From: Brugia malayi
Lineage: Eukaryota > Nematoda > Chromadorea > Rhabditida > Onchocercidae
Direction: 5' to 3'
DNA: 64,000 nucleotides
Assembly: GCF_000002995.4 (NCBI RefSeq)
Contig: NW_025062479.1
Location: forward strand, 14,566,721-14,630,720
Under the pieces are notes generated by a model. That model was not told where the DNA came from, did no database searches, and saw only the letters and a program-made list of their open reading frames with translations. Made by a program: the position numbers and the translations under genes. Shown one piece after another: positions 1 to 20,289 of the stretch. Numbering within the stretch: position 1 is the stretch's first letter; every line of letters starts with the position of its first letter.

Positions 1-1840
1 TAATTTTTGCACTTGATCGCGGTAATTTTCACGACCACCATAAAGTACGGCAGATAAAACGTTGGTTCGATAAGCGAATTTTAAAGCTTCTTTATGAGTT
101 TGCATAGCTAGTTCACGAGTTGGCAATAATATTAGCGCAACTGGGAATACCGTACGACGATTCATATGTGACTGTAAATAATTCAGAAAGTAGATGAAAA
201 TCAAAAGCTTTTTCCCATTATTATACATCAATTCGCTTTGATAAAACATTTTTAATAGGCTAGAACTAAACAATAATAAACTTGAAAAACTTACTTTCTT
301 TAGCAGAAAATAAACAAAAGAAATGCATCTACACGCTAACAAAATAAATATTAACTTCCCATATAAACCATATGCTATCCAATTCATTTGATAAAAAATT
401 ATTGTATCTTTACGTACAATTTAAGTTGTTCAATGCAAAACAATTTAACTTGTTTCAAACTTTAGGAAAAATATTTTGCACCGTCTTCGGTATCAATCAG
501 AGCTAACTTAATAAACTATCTCGGCAGGATTTAACTAAAGCAGATGCAGTATAAAAAGTAACAAATTAATTTTGAACAGTAAATGATAAATTTATTGAAA
601 TGGCTTCAAATTTACTTACCATTTTCATTGCAGTTGGTTCATTTTGAATGATGTGATTGATAACCGGTATTAGAAAAGCCGCAGTTTTCCCTGAGCCAGT
701 CTGTGCACAAGACATTAGATCACGACAATTTAGTAAACTTGGAATAGAATATTTCTGAAAAAAACGAGTAGAAATAAGAGTTCAAGAGTAGAAATGCGAA
801 GCCTTGCAGGCAGCAAGTAAAAATTAAGTAAATACTTGAACCGGCGTTGGTTTCGTATAACCTGATTTTTTGATATTTTCCTGAATCCATGGATGCAATT
901 GCAGTTCATCGAACTAAAAATATTTATTGACAGAAATATCCAACCATGAAATATATATGGATAGTATAATACACAAAGCATATAAGAAGTACGAAAGCTA
1001 ACAATATTTAGAAGTTTGAAGATTTAAGTTTATTACTTTTATCAAAAAAATAAAATAAAACGTTACCACTGCACACGGAAACGGCACATCACTCCCTGTT
1101 GCTAGAACCGGTATTTTTTCATATTTATCGAAATTGATCCCACAGTTAACGCCAGTAAATAGAACGCTAAAGATAAAATTGGTTTAAAAAAAAAAAAAAT
1201 CAATGAAGGAAGAACTCAGAACAATTTAATTTCACTTTTAAAACAATTCAGAAAATAAGAAATTAGCAAAAATAAAACTATAATTCAATAAACTCGACAT
1301 ATACAACACTACATGAGGTAATTATGAACAGGTAAGAGATTAACTGCATCGTAATGTCAAATAAGGCACAAACGAAAGATTTTAATGTGTAAATTCATTA
1401 TTAGAAAATCCAAAAAAAAAAAAAAAAAAAGTGTGAATGGGAACAAATTATGTCAGACAAGAAACAATTTGAATAAGGCATATAGCAAAGCTTAATGATT
1501 TAAGATAAATAATACGGTCAGATCATAATGATACAATTACTTATCTTATAACCACTTAAATAGAAGTAATTTTCATCTCTAACCGTGACATAATGGATAG
1601 ATATAATATAGTTATCTCGTAAAGTTAATCTCAAAACATTCTAGTAATATATTTGAGTAACATTATTATATTTTTATTATTAATACTATTAAAAATAATA
1701 TTATTAATTATGTTTCTATATTTTTTAATTATTTTTAATCTCATTCAAATTTAATAATATGCAAAAATAGCAAATTACCGTTCGACTATCTCATTTCGAG
1801 ATCCTTCCTGCGGCAAGATGTTATCCGATGTTGCACTCAT
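1..1840 (-). CDS. DEAD-box RNA helicase, Ded1/DDX3-Vasa group (5' part; 3' end off the window)
   Basis: This is an ATP-dependent RNA helicase that remodels RNA or RNP in translation or germ granules. Coding exons read 1840-1779, 1166-1067, 913-836, 754-620 and 171-1, all in frame, giving the first 182 residues. Visible in order are a [12 protein letters not shown] block before the core, the Q motif (GYTKPTPVQ), Walker A motif I (AQTGSGKT), motif Ia (PTRELA) and [11 protein letters not shown]. The DEAD box and the second RecA lobe lie beyond the left edge. The chosen ATG leaves only about 23 residues before the conserved block, with no RGG or zinc-knuckle region, so an upstream exon may be missing. 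A splice acceptor (TTCTTAG) sits about 14 bases before this ATG and could be a trans-splice site. The family is certain; choosing between DDX3-like and Vasa/GLH-like needs the rest of the gene. Confidence 0.93.
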
Positions 1841-4052
1841 ACCTCTCGAAAATCTAAGAACAGACAAAACATAATAAGTAAAATTGTCCTCTCATCAAAA
1901 GGCAGAACAACTGGAACGAAATCATGTTACAAATAAATCATTCAGAATATGAGATTTATAAAATAAATTAATGTTAAAATCATTATTAGATTGAGAAGAA
2001 ATCAATTATGCATGCAGCAAAATATTTCAACATTGTACATCAGTTTCATATTATCTGAAACACTGCAACCATAAGTTGCCATAAGCTGAAAAATTGAATT
2101 TGATAAGCATGTGGAAATGAAAAATAGAAATAGAAAATAAATTATATTCACAACGTTCAAACAATATAAAAGAAATATGAAAACAATATGAGATATTACA
2201 AAAACTTGAATAAATTAATACATTTTTAGAAAGATAAGTTTTAATGTTTGTCGCATAAGATTTCCAAGCTAAATTAATATATGTTTCAAAAGAAACTAAA
2301 CGATCATAAAATTATAAATTCATAATTCGGTCCATTCCGAGCGCATAAAGTTGCGAAATATTCGGCAATATGTCTTATAAAATTATTTGAGAAAGATATA
2401 AAAAATAAAAAATTTGTGAAAAAAAAAGACTAAATGCAAAAACTTATATTCTACGACAAATTTAAATATTAAAATAAGCAATTGTGTTGTAATATTTCTT
2501 AAAATATTCAAACAACCATTTCTGACAAAATGCCATAAATTAAAAACCTTTCATTTGAATTTTGAAAATTCTTCAATAACAAAAAATGAGAAAATAAATA
2601 AATACATAAGCAAATACCCACTGCTAGTTATATACTGATTGGAAATAAATCATTACCCATTCATTACATAAGATGCTATTCAAATCTAAGCTAAAAAAAA
2701 GAATACCCGACGACGATGATGAAACATCGTAACCAATTATCTTTTGAAATCTAAAATCTATATAGTAATTAAGAATGGAATAAAAATAAAAAAAGAAACC
2801 AAAATACCTAATTCAACATATCACATTCAACAATTATCAAAAATGATTTACCACACTGTTCATACTCATTTATGCCTGTTAATAACTACGTTAAAATTTC
2901 ATCTTTTAGCAAATGCAAAGAAATTTGCACAATAAAATTTTTATTATCATTTATGCCTACTAATCTTTTTATGTAAATTAAAGATGAAAGATAAAGTAGT
3001 AGTATAATCTCCCATAGATAGATGAAAAGAAATAACTATGATTTAGAAATCTGCAAAAAATCAAAAGAAATAATAATAGCTTAATAAAAGTTGATTAAAT
3101 TATGAATAAAAAATAAACGTTCATTTAAAGACGAAAGAAAACTAACCAACAAAAATAGAAAATTAGGAAAACTCAAATGTATGGCGAATTTGAATGAAGG
3201 TTGCACATACATTAAATCGCGATATGCAAATATCAATGATCAATGTGATATGCATATACATATTTATAAAAATGAGATATTTAGCATATGGGAAAAAAAA
3301 GGTAATAAAATATTGAAAGTAGTGAATTCAATATCAAACAGTGAACAACAGTGAATACAAAAAAATATTTATTTTCTCTTCTTTTGCAAAAATATTTGAA
3401 ATAACATGCATAAGATGTATTAAAATAATACAGCGATATGGTTAGAAAAACATCAAATTTTTAATCCAATTAATAACAAAATTAATATTTTTTCAGTTTC
3501 AAAAAAACCTTGAACTCTTTGTTCCTCAAAAAAAAAAGCTGAATTCCCTATTTTTAAATGCAATAATTTTCAATTTCAAAAAAAAAGCTTAAAATCTTTA
3601 ATCGTTATGAATATTTGCAATGCCAAAAAATATGGGAAATGTAACACAACTGAGAAAAAGGCAAATTACTGGAAATATAAGGTAAACAAAATGATTACGC
3701 TAAATTCTCATAAAATGTCAGTAAACTTTGCAAATTAAAAAATGAAGAAAAATGGGAAACAATAATATTAAAGGAATACTAACTTTTGGATTTCAATTGC
3801 AATTGTTAATAACAAAAAACTAAAAGCATTTTGAATAGAGATAATGAAACCAGAAAAAAAAAATGATATAGTATTTTTACTAGAATACTTTCTAATTCTT
3901 CTTACTATTAGCACAATTTAAAAGATAATATTTTCAAGCTGTTTTGAATGTCTAATGACGAATTTAAATTTTTTGTTACATATTTCAATTCAACCACTAT
4001 CCTCTTTACCATAGCTGAAAATGAACAAAAAACTTACCATTATTTTAAATCA
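1841..4052. other. Intergenic, no gene seen
   Basis: This is AT-rich sequence between the helicase start and the 3' end of MTFP1, with several A-runs. Short open frames here have no recognisable protein signal or splice structure. Confidence 0.6.
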
Positions 4053-5390
4053 TCACTTTTTGAAAACTTCCACCGAATAGAATTTTCTTATCGAAGACTG
4101 CATTCCAATCTCAACAGCTGTATCAATCGGTTTCACGATAAATGGTATGGTACATAGTCCAATTACTGTTGATGTTAATTTTTGTACTTTCAATGGCCAT
4201 TTAGTTGACCTATAAATTATAAAAATAGTTGCAATAACTTCAGTAAAAGTTAGATCTAAGGATTATAAACTATAATAATAAATTTTCATTGAAATAGAAA
4301 GAACAGTGATAGGCTACCTCACAAGGATGAGAAAGTTTATGAGGTAATCTTTAATACAGCAGGCAAATTAAATTCTTATTAAATAAAAATAATTCTATTT
4401 TCAAAATTATTGCATCAAATAAAAAGTTACTGCACTTTCTATTACAAATTAATATTTGTTTAATTACATTAGCAATTAGCACATCGTTTAGCGTCTTTCT
4501 TGTGTATCATAGGTTTTTTCAGAAGCTAAAGATGATGTATAAATTCGCATAGATAACTAACCGGGTAAGCAATTTAATGGACAAATAACAAACACGATTG
4601 ATCATAAATCCTGGGATGACAACAGATGCCAAACTTTGCCAGATTAATGTATCGACAGCTCGAAAAGCAACAGCTCGATATCGTTCCTTACAGTTCAAAT
4701 AATTTAACTGAAATTGAAACTTTTAGAATGCAAAACTGTTAGACTATTTCATTTTATCTACTGAAAATAGATCCAGAAATAATTTAATCATTTGAAAAGT
4801 TACATGAATAATTCAACCTGATATGTTTTTCGACTTTTGTCAGCTGTGTCAGAAAAAACATAACCCATTGCAACAACATATGATATTCGTACTGCATTTG
4901 TTGGCACCCAAGCACGAAATGCTTCACCAACTTCATTTGCATAACCTGAAAATGTTACATGTATTCAAGTACATTATTCGAAATAACTGTAAAATAAGCT
5001 GAAAGTATAAATCCATGGAAGTACAAATAAAATCGTCGACCCACTAACTTTTCCGATGTTTTATAAAGAGAATGCGAAATAAAAAAAAAACATCATATCT
5101 TAAAAGTGGATTTTAAACATTTTAATCTTTGAATGAAACTTATGAAATGAAATCAAAACATAAAAACTTTAGAGTAAAACAAAAGACAACAACAAAAAAA
5201 CTGTTATTTCTGGTATCAAATACCACACAAATTGTTCTGCTCATCTATAATATAACCAAAACAACAAAAATATTCTGAAGATATATGGAAATTTGTAAAA
5301 CTCACCAAGAAATCGTACCGCGGTATCACGGTAAATGTCCATTTCATGCAAATCTTCTCGAGCTTTATCATAAATTGTTAGTTTATTCAT
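4053..5390 (-). CDS. MTFP1: Mitochondrial fission process protein 1 (MTFP1/MTP18)
   Basis: This is an inner-mitochondrial-membrane protein that promotes mitochondrial fission. Four exons join in frame: 5390-5306, 4945-4818, 4707-4562 and 4209-4053, giving 171 residues; the vertebrate protein is about 166. The family pattern is clear: an N-terminal YRDTAVRFLGYANEVGEAFR block, a hydrophobic segment ending YVVAMGYVFSD, then VDTLIWQSLASVVIPGFMIN and a C-terminal TIPFIVKPIDTAVE segment. These are the membrane segments of the family. The ATG at 5390 is preceded by an acceptor (ATTTCAG, 5416-5418), 25 bases upstream, which is a plausible trans-splice site. The gene is intact, with no frameshift or missing block. 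A small plus-strand open frame overlapping the last exon is a shadow. Confidence 0.95.
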
Positions 5391-8300
5391 AAATGCTATA
5401 TTACTGGATTAAATCCTGAAATATTTTGGAGATTTCATCCATCATTCATACATGCATGAAATAATAAAAATCGTAAATGTCTCCATGGCTTTATCTGAAT
5501 AATAAATTAGAATAATAAATGAGCATAAGATAATGTCAATTATAATTAACTCTGCACATATATTTGAACAATCCTTCAACAAAAGCAACAATAATTGCTA
5601 ATAAGATAATTATTTACTAATTATATAACAGATAAGAATGGTAAATCAGTTTATTCTTTAATATAAGCCTAAAATTTATTAAAGAAAATAAATGACAGAT
5701 CATGACAATATTATGAATTGCACAGCTAGTTATATCTGATATATGCTTATATGAGGAAATGTTTTTTAATTGATCAAAGAAATTCAAAATTTTTTCACTT
5801 TTATTTGTAATTAAGTGGACTTAAGATAATGTTAATTATAACTAACTCTGTACGCATTTTTGAATAACCCTTCAACAAAAGCGACAATTACTAATCAAAT
5901 AATGACTTCGCAATTATTTGCTCATCAATTATTTATTCATCTACATACTAGTAGTATTGTTTAATACGTTTTATATTCTAATGAATATTCGAACATACGC
6001 ACCATCAGCCATAATATCTCTGAAAAATTATGAGATTTCACAAAAAAAAATCTAATTTAGTAGCTAAAATTTTTTCACCTACCAATAAAGAATAAAATTC
6101 CGCATCTTTACCAGTAATTAATAGTATCCCAGACATATCTACACTTATGTATAAAAAAAGAATCAAGAAAAGTTAAACAGATATATGGCAAATTCATGTG
6201 ATTTATCAAGAGTAATAATTTCATCTTTTGATTAATCAATCATTGTTATTTCAAAAATCTTGTCATAAATTATTATTAATACAGTACAAATTTTATGGTA
6301 AAATAAATATATATATGAAAGCTAAATTTAGACAAATCTTTTAGTACGGTAAAACTTGAAAATTTGAAAGCAACCTCATTCTGTAATTAAAAAAGTGTCG
6401 CTAATCATTACAGTTATTTTCAATTAACTATGATAAGTTGAGTGAGAAATTCGTTGTTATAGCTATTTCAGAATAACTATAACTGATAAGTGTTATAAGC
6501 TGAGATTCCTTGTTATAGTTATTTCAGAATAACTATAACTGATAAGTGTTATAAGTTGAGTGAGAGTGAGAGATTATTTTTATCTGATCTTACATCATGT
6601 AATTTTTGAAAGTTAAAAAAGAATGATTTGTTGAATTGTATGTGTGTGTTTACAATCTCAAAAATAAGTGGTTAGAAAAATCAATGCTGATCATTGCAAT
6701 CACTGAAAGACTGAAATCTGCGGACACATATATCACGAAACTCACCAGGTAATAAATTTTCAGAAATTTTGAAGAAAACATATTTAAACTAAATGGAGGA
6801 ATGCACGCAAAAAATTCATTCGAATCATGAAGAAATTCCAAACATTCACAGATAAGCAAAGAGATTTTAGAAAACTGAGTTTTAGAAATGTTAAAATAAC
6901 TGAGAATCTAGTTCTGGAACAGACTGTATGAATCTACTTTTTTTTAATCTTAAAAATTGATTTGCAATAAAAATCCAGCTACCTATGAAACAAGATGAAA
7001 CAAGAGAATTAGGAATCGAACTAAATGTTGCTTTGAATTGCTACCGAGGATATTTGTTTTGCTCAAACTCTTCTTCATCTGTGATCAAATTTAGAAACTT
7101 TCTCGAATTTGACGAATTATGAAAGGAAGCTGAATTTGAATTGTTCCAGCTCGAAACAGTACTGTTCCAATATTAGTTTTTGTAGCAGATGTAAATAACA
7201 TGATTGAAAAAATTTTAATTTGCAGAAAAAAAAACAACAAACAAAACAAATTGAAAACTGTAAAACGTATCACAGAACGACTAATACAAAACATTACCAA
7301 ATAATGAAATATATAAGTTCTGAAATGAAAAAAGTCTGAAAATATGAAAAGCTGCAAAAGATTCGCTTTGAAAGGCTATAACCAAGACATTATCATATTA
7401 ACATCAGAGGCACCGCAAATGAAAATTCTGAGAATCCTTCTGTTAAAATTAAATAAGTCAAAGAAATATATGAAAATTAGGGAAATGATGTAATTAAGTT
7501 AAATTTCATGCTACAGATAAAATTTAGATAGAATTTACATATATTCACCTTTGAATAATAAATACACCATAATAAAACAGAAATATAATGTTTGTACTTA
7601 TAAAAAATATGATATTTATAATATATCTTAGTATTTATAAAATTAATAGATGAAAGTTCAAGAATATGGATCAGATTCTATGATAAATTCTTGTAAAACT
7701 TGACATATACAACTCATATATTTACAAAAATTAAAGGTAAGTAATCTAATATTATAAATGTCGCAACATTCATATTTTTTACTAAACATCACCGCAAATA
7801 ACAAGAACTGAGCACCATCAGATGTCCAAATATTTTATGTCAAACAATCTAAACATGCATCGTAAACTTCTCAAATGCTTTCAAGATAGTTTCAAACTTA
7901 GGCTATTAGAGTTTGCATCTGGAAGTGAAAAATAAAAAGAAAATAGAGCTGTAAGATCGGAAAAGCAACTAATTCATGGAAAATTTTCAAAAAAAACAAA
8001 CTCAAAATCAGGATGAAAAAATAAAATATCTAAATAGTACACTGCATCACTGGGAAGGAGGAAAATGAAAACCTATCAAACCGTTCCACGTTAGAACCCT
8101 TCTTCAATAATTTACTTCCCAATTTGCTAAACATATCAATATCAATATAATATATTCTGGCTTATATTAAAAACTATATTTTTATTTATATTAAAAACAT
8201 ACAAAAAAAAAAGACACACTGCCTCTCCTCATTATATATATTCCACTTCCTCACTATTTTCAACACTATACAGTTTTCATGAAAATAATTTGCCATGTTT

Positions 8301-8414
8301 GGTATCATAAAATCAAAATACTAAACATATAAAAATGAATAAATTTTCAAACCCTTCACCTACTGCCAACTCCAAACTTTTTCCATAAGTGAATATCGTA
8401 ATGATCATCAAAAC
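5391..8414. other. Intergenic, no gene seen; contains short repeats
   Basis: Three kilobases of AT-rich sequence separate MTFP1 from the 3' end of KDM1B. No exon-like stretch was recognised on either strand. It holds a diverged direct duplication (about 5513-5600 and 5812-5900) and the palindromic 56-bp repeat near 6431-6570, both listed separately. Confidence 0.6.
6431..6570. repeat. 56-bp tandem repeat containing a palindrome
   Basis: Two copies of a unit starting TGTTATAG (6455 and 6511) lie exactly 56 bases apart, both running through the arms, GATAAGTGTTATAAG and TGAG. In the second copy, 12-base arms GTTATAGTTATT and AATAACTATAAC flank a 4-base TCAG loop, a perfect hairpin. The first copy has one mismatch in the arm (GTTATAGCTATT). 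The motif AGTTGAGTGAGA occurs on both sides of the pair. Confidence 0.85.
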
Positions 8415-16851
<8,437 letters not shown>

Positions 16852-19136
16852 GTCGAGCAGTTGCTAAATCTACTTACACTCCTATAAAAGATAAAGTTTT
16901 AAATTTAGTAGATAAAAAGCATATAATAAACCACTAAGAAAGCTTCAAATGATATAGGATCCATTTTTTGCTGCCTCAAATTTCTGTAATTATTATCGAT
17001 ATATTGCATTATTCATTTCTAAAGATAAAAGTAGCAATATGAAATACTATAAAAAATTCACTATTCATTTTAGCCATTCTATTTTCTGATGATGAATTAA
17101 CATAATCACAAAAAAAAATAGCTGAGAGTATGAAAAAATAAACACTATTCACCTTTTCGTTTTCAAATTATAAATGAGGAACTTTCAAGTCATCTAGATA
17201 CGAAAGGTCATCGATAAAAAAGGTCAATGGTGAGGAAAAGCTGACCTTAACAAAGGTATATAAAGAGAATGTTTGAATGAAAAATGCAAACGTACATATA
17301 TATACATATACGTTTAACCCTTCACTCATTAAGTCTTTCAATTAGATAATACTCCAAACGATAATCTGGAAACGTATCGAAACACAGCGAGACATAGGGA
17401 AACGACCACCAACCAGTTCATTGTTAGGAGGTTTCTTCATTTTACCACTTTAAGCGTTATTTTAAGGATGGATGTCCTCGGGATGAAGGCGTTTCCGTTT
17501 TTCGGAAATTCGATTTATCATCTTTGATTAGCTATAAAAGATTGCATATTGTAACTAATTTTATATTTTATAAATTATTTTAAGTAATCAAAGATTGCTT
17601 TTTCAACAGGTACCTTATACACATACATATGTAAGGCAAATTGATGACATTTTATTCGAAGGAGGAAAAATTCAGTTCTTGCAATATATTAAAATTTCTC
17701 TTTAAAAAATAATAAAATTATTATTTAATTTCTACTCATTTATCACTTCTCATTCTCAATTATTTTAATTCGAAAAGAAAAACATCTAAATATAAGCTAA
17801 ACTAATAATGTTTTAAAAACATATATATACTTTCTGATAATTTAAATGCTGCTAAGGATGAATAATAGACGTATCAATTTTTTAAATTTATTACATTTTA
17901 TTGATGGAGTTTTTTTTCTTCTTTTTTTACAAATTTTTTTAAAGATTAAGAATTCTGCTTTCTCATCATATTTGCAATAAATTCAAATTAAAGTATGATT
18001 CATCTCGATAATTTCAGAACAATTATTGATTGTATAATTCATGTTTGTATGTAAGTTATAAATAAGGATTTCGTTTAATTTTTCAATTGAAAAATAAAAA
18101 TAAAAGATCTTTTTCTTTAGTAGGAAAGGACTGATTGATATATGCATTTTTTTATGTTTAACTATTAGTAAAGCATATAGTAGAAGATGATAAGTGTGGA
18201 AAAAACAAAGTGTTGAAGTAATTTCTTGATTAATTTTGCATGAATTAATTTTAGAAAACGGATGAATTAAATTAAAACTTAAGATGGATCAAAATTTTAT
18301 AATATAAAGTACATCTTATAACAATTTAAAGCAGCAAAATAATTCCAAAAAACCCATTACAATTTGATCAAATATTGCTACAAACAGTACAAACGTCAAA
18401 TACTACCAGTAAATCGTTTAATTTATTTAAAAAAAAAAAAATTAAAAAAAGTAACAACGTTAAATTTAAAAAAAAATAACAATTATTTTTATTATTAAGG
18501 CTCAAATTTCATAAACAATATAGCATGTAAAATGATATGGAATTAATTTTTGCTTAAATAAATTCACAATGAATATTTTTATGAATATTTAGCGAATGTT
18601 TCTTAATTCTGATAAGCAAAGAAAGAAGAAAATTTACCACAATAATATTTCTCAAATAACTTTTGTCACGGTACGAAAACTTCCTAATTGTTATTGAAAA
18701 TTGCTTAATGAAATTTCTTTGTCTATCATATATCTCATCGAGATAAATTCTTGCTTTTTTAGTCATTCATTTTTTTATCCTTTATAATTTTAATCAAAAT
18801 CGATGAGAAGATAATTATTTATAGTCAATACATTTCAAAAATATATGTTATACAAAAAAAAGAAGGAAATAATACAGTTAAAAACATATACAATATAAAA
18901 AGTGTGTTAACATAATTGAATAAACTAATAATGTACATAACAAATATATTATTTTATTAAATATAACACTAATAATTATTGTAAAATTAAAATTTGTAAC
19001 ATTTCTTTTTCTTTTTGAACGTATAAATTAAAATTTGCGACATTTTTTCTTTTTAAAAAAGAAAGACATATTTCAAAAGTTTAATTAATTTTCATAATTT
19101 CAACAAATATTTATTGTAATTAAACATTATTAATAT
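16852..19136. other. Intergenic / KDM1B upstream region with a GC-richer island
   Basis: This stretch lies between the KDM1B start and the 3' end of the SLC17-like gene. It contains nuclear-receptor-type half-sites (17205-17247), a TATA-like TATATAAAG (17257-17265) and a comparatively GC-rich island at about 17340-17530. The rest is AT-rich without recognisable coding sequence. No convincing exon was found. Confidence 0.55.
17205..17265. promoter_or_regulatory. Cluster of AGGTCA half-sites followed by a TATA-like box
   Basis: AAAGGTCA occurs at 17203-17210 and again at 17219-17226, with the inverted TGACCT at 17242-17247. TATATAAAG follows at 17257-17265. AAAGGTCA is the extended half-site bound by monomeric nuclear receptors such as Rev-erb, NR4A and FTZ-F1 types. 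The cluster lies 350-400 bases upstream of the KDM1B start codon, but the TATA-like box points to the plus strand, where no gene was recognised. Function is inferred from motif match alone. Confidence 0.35.
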
Positions 19137-20256
19137 TTATGCTATATCTTGTTGACCTAATTTTCCTTTAACATCGCAATGATTTTGACATTTTTGTTCA
19201 ATTAATAAAGCCCAAGGTTCTGGCTCAGCACTACATAACCAACAAAATAATCCATTACATAGCATTAAAATGAATGCTGTCGTGAAGACAATATAGCGCC
19301 ATTCCATTATGGTATTATTCGGTGCTAATGTACTAACCACAAATGGTACCAAAAGCATACTGATACATATAACTAGCTGCAATATATGTATATTTATATA
19401 TATTGTTTATTAAAATAATTAAATTTTATCTGAAAAATTTAAAAAAAAAAATTGTAGTAATTAATCAAATATTCAACTTATTTCTCTAGTTTTGTTAATT
19501 GTTAAGTTTCATTTTCTTTTTTTTGAATAAATTTGTTGACATAAATTGTATGCAAAAAAGGAAGAATTTGAAACACTTAAAAAAAAATCAAATTTTTCAA
19601 ATGAATTTTGAACTATTAATATTATAAGGGACGAATAAATCAAATTTGAATTAATTAAAATGACTAAATCTTGAATTAAATTGGAAATTTATCAAAATTG
19701 ACTCATCTAAATTTATCTGGCATTACTGCCACTACTATTAATAAATTATCAATATTCTCGAATGTATCATTATTGAAGTTTAATTAGGTAGTAATATACC
19801 AGTGTACTAATATTAATTTATCTAGAAAAGCATAGTAATTAATATATTAAGAAATGTATTAGTGATATGCTATTATTAATAAGTTATACACATATTCAAT
19901 ATGATACATTTGAGAAGTAAATTATATTTCATTCTTAATTGATAATTAATCACTGTAGGAATCGTTTAAACATTACTAAATAATACTAACACTTATTAGT
20001 AAACAAGAAAAAAAAAATAAACAAACAAACGAACTTGAACAACAGCCATAACAAATTCAGTAAATGTACGAGCAATTAATGTTGCTGATTTCATTGAACC
20101 ACAAGCAATTAACCCAATGCAACTTACAGCACCCGTAAAACAAAGTAAAGCAATTGCAACATTATTTGAATTAAGAAAGCCAAGTGGTAATATGAATGAA
20201 GCACAACCGACCATTGCAATTGTATTAAACAATTGAAGTTTAAATTTTTCCTATAA

Positions 20257-20289
<33 letters not shown>

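Noticed and set aside
6650..7357. Minus-strand frames of 69 and 88 residues in the MTFP1-KDM1B gap
   Set aside because: Composition is Phe/Ile/Leu-rich noise, no conserved motif was recognised, and there are no supporting splice sites.
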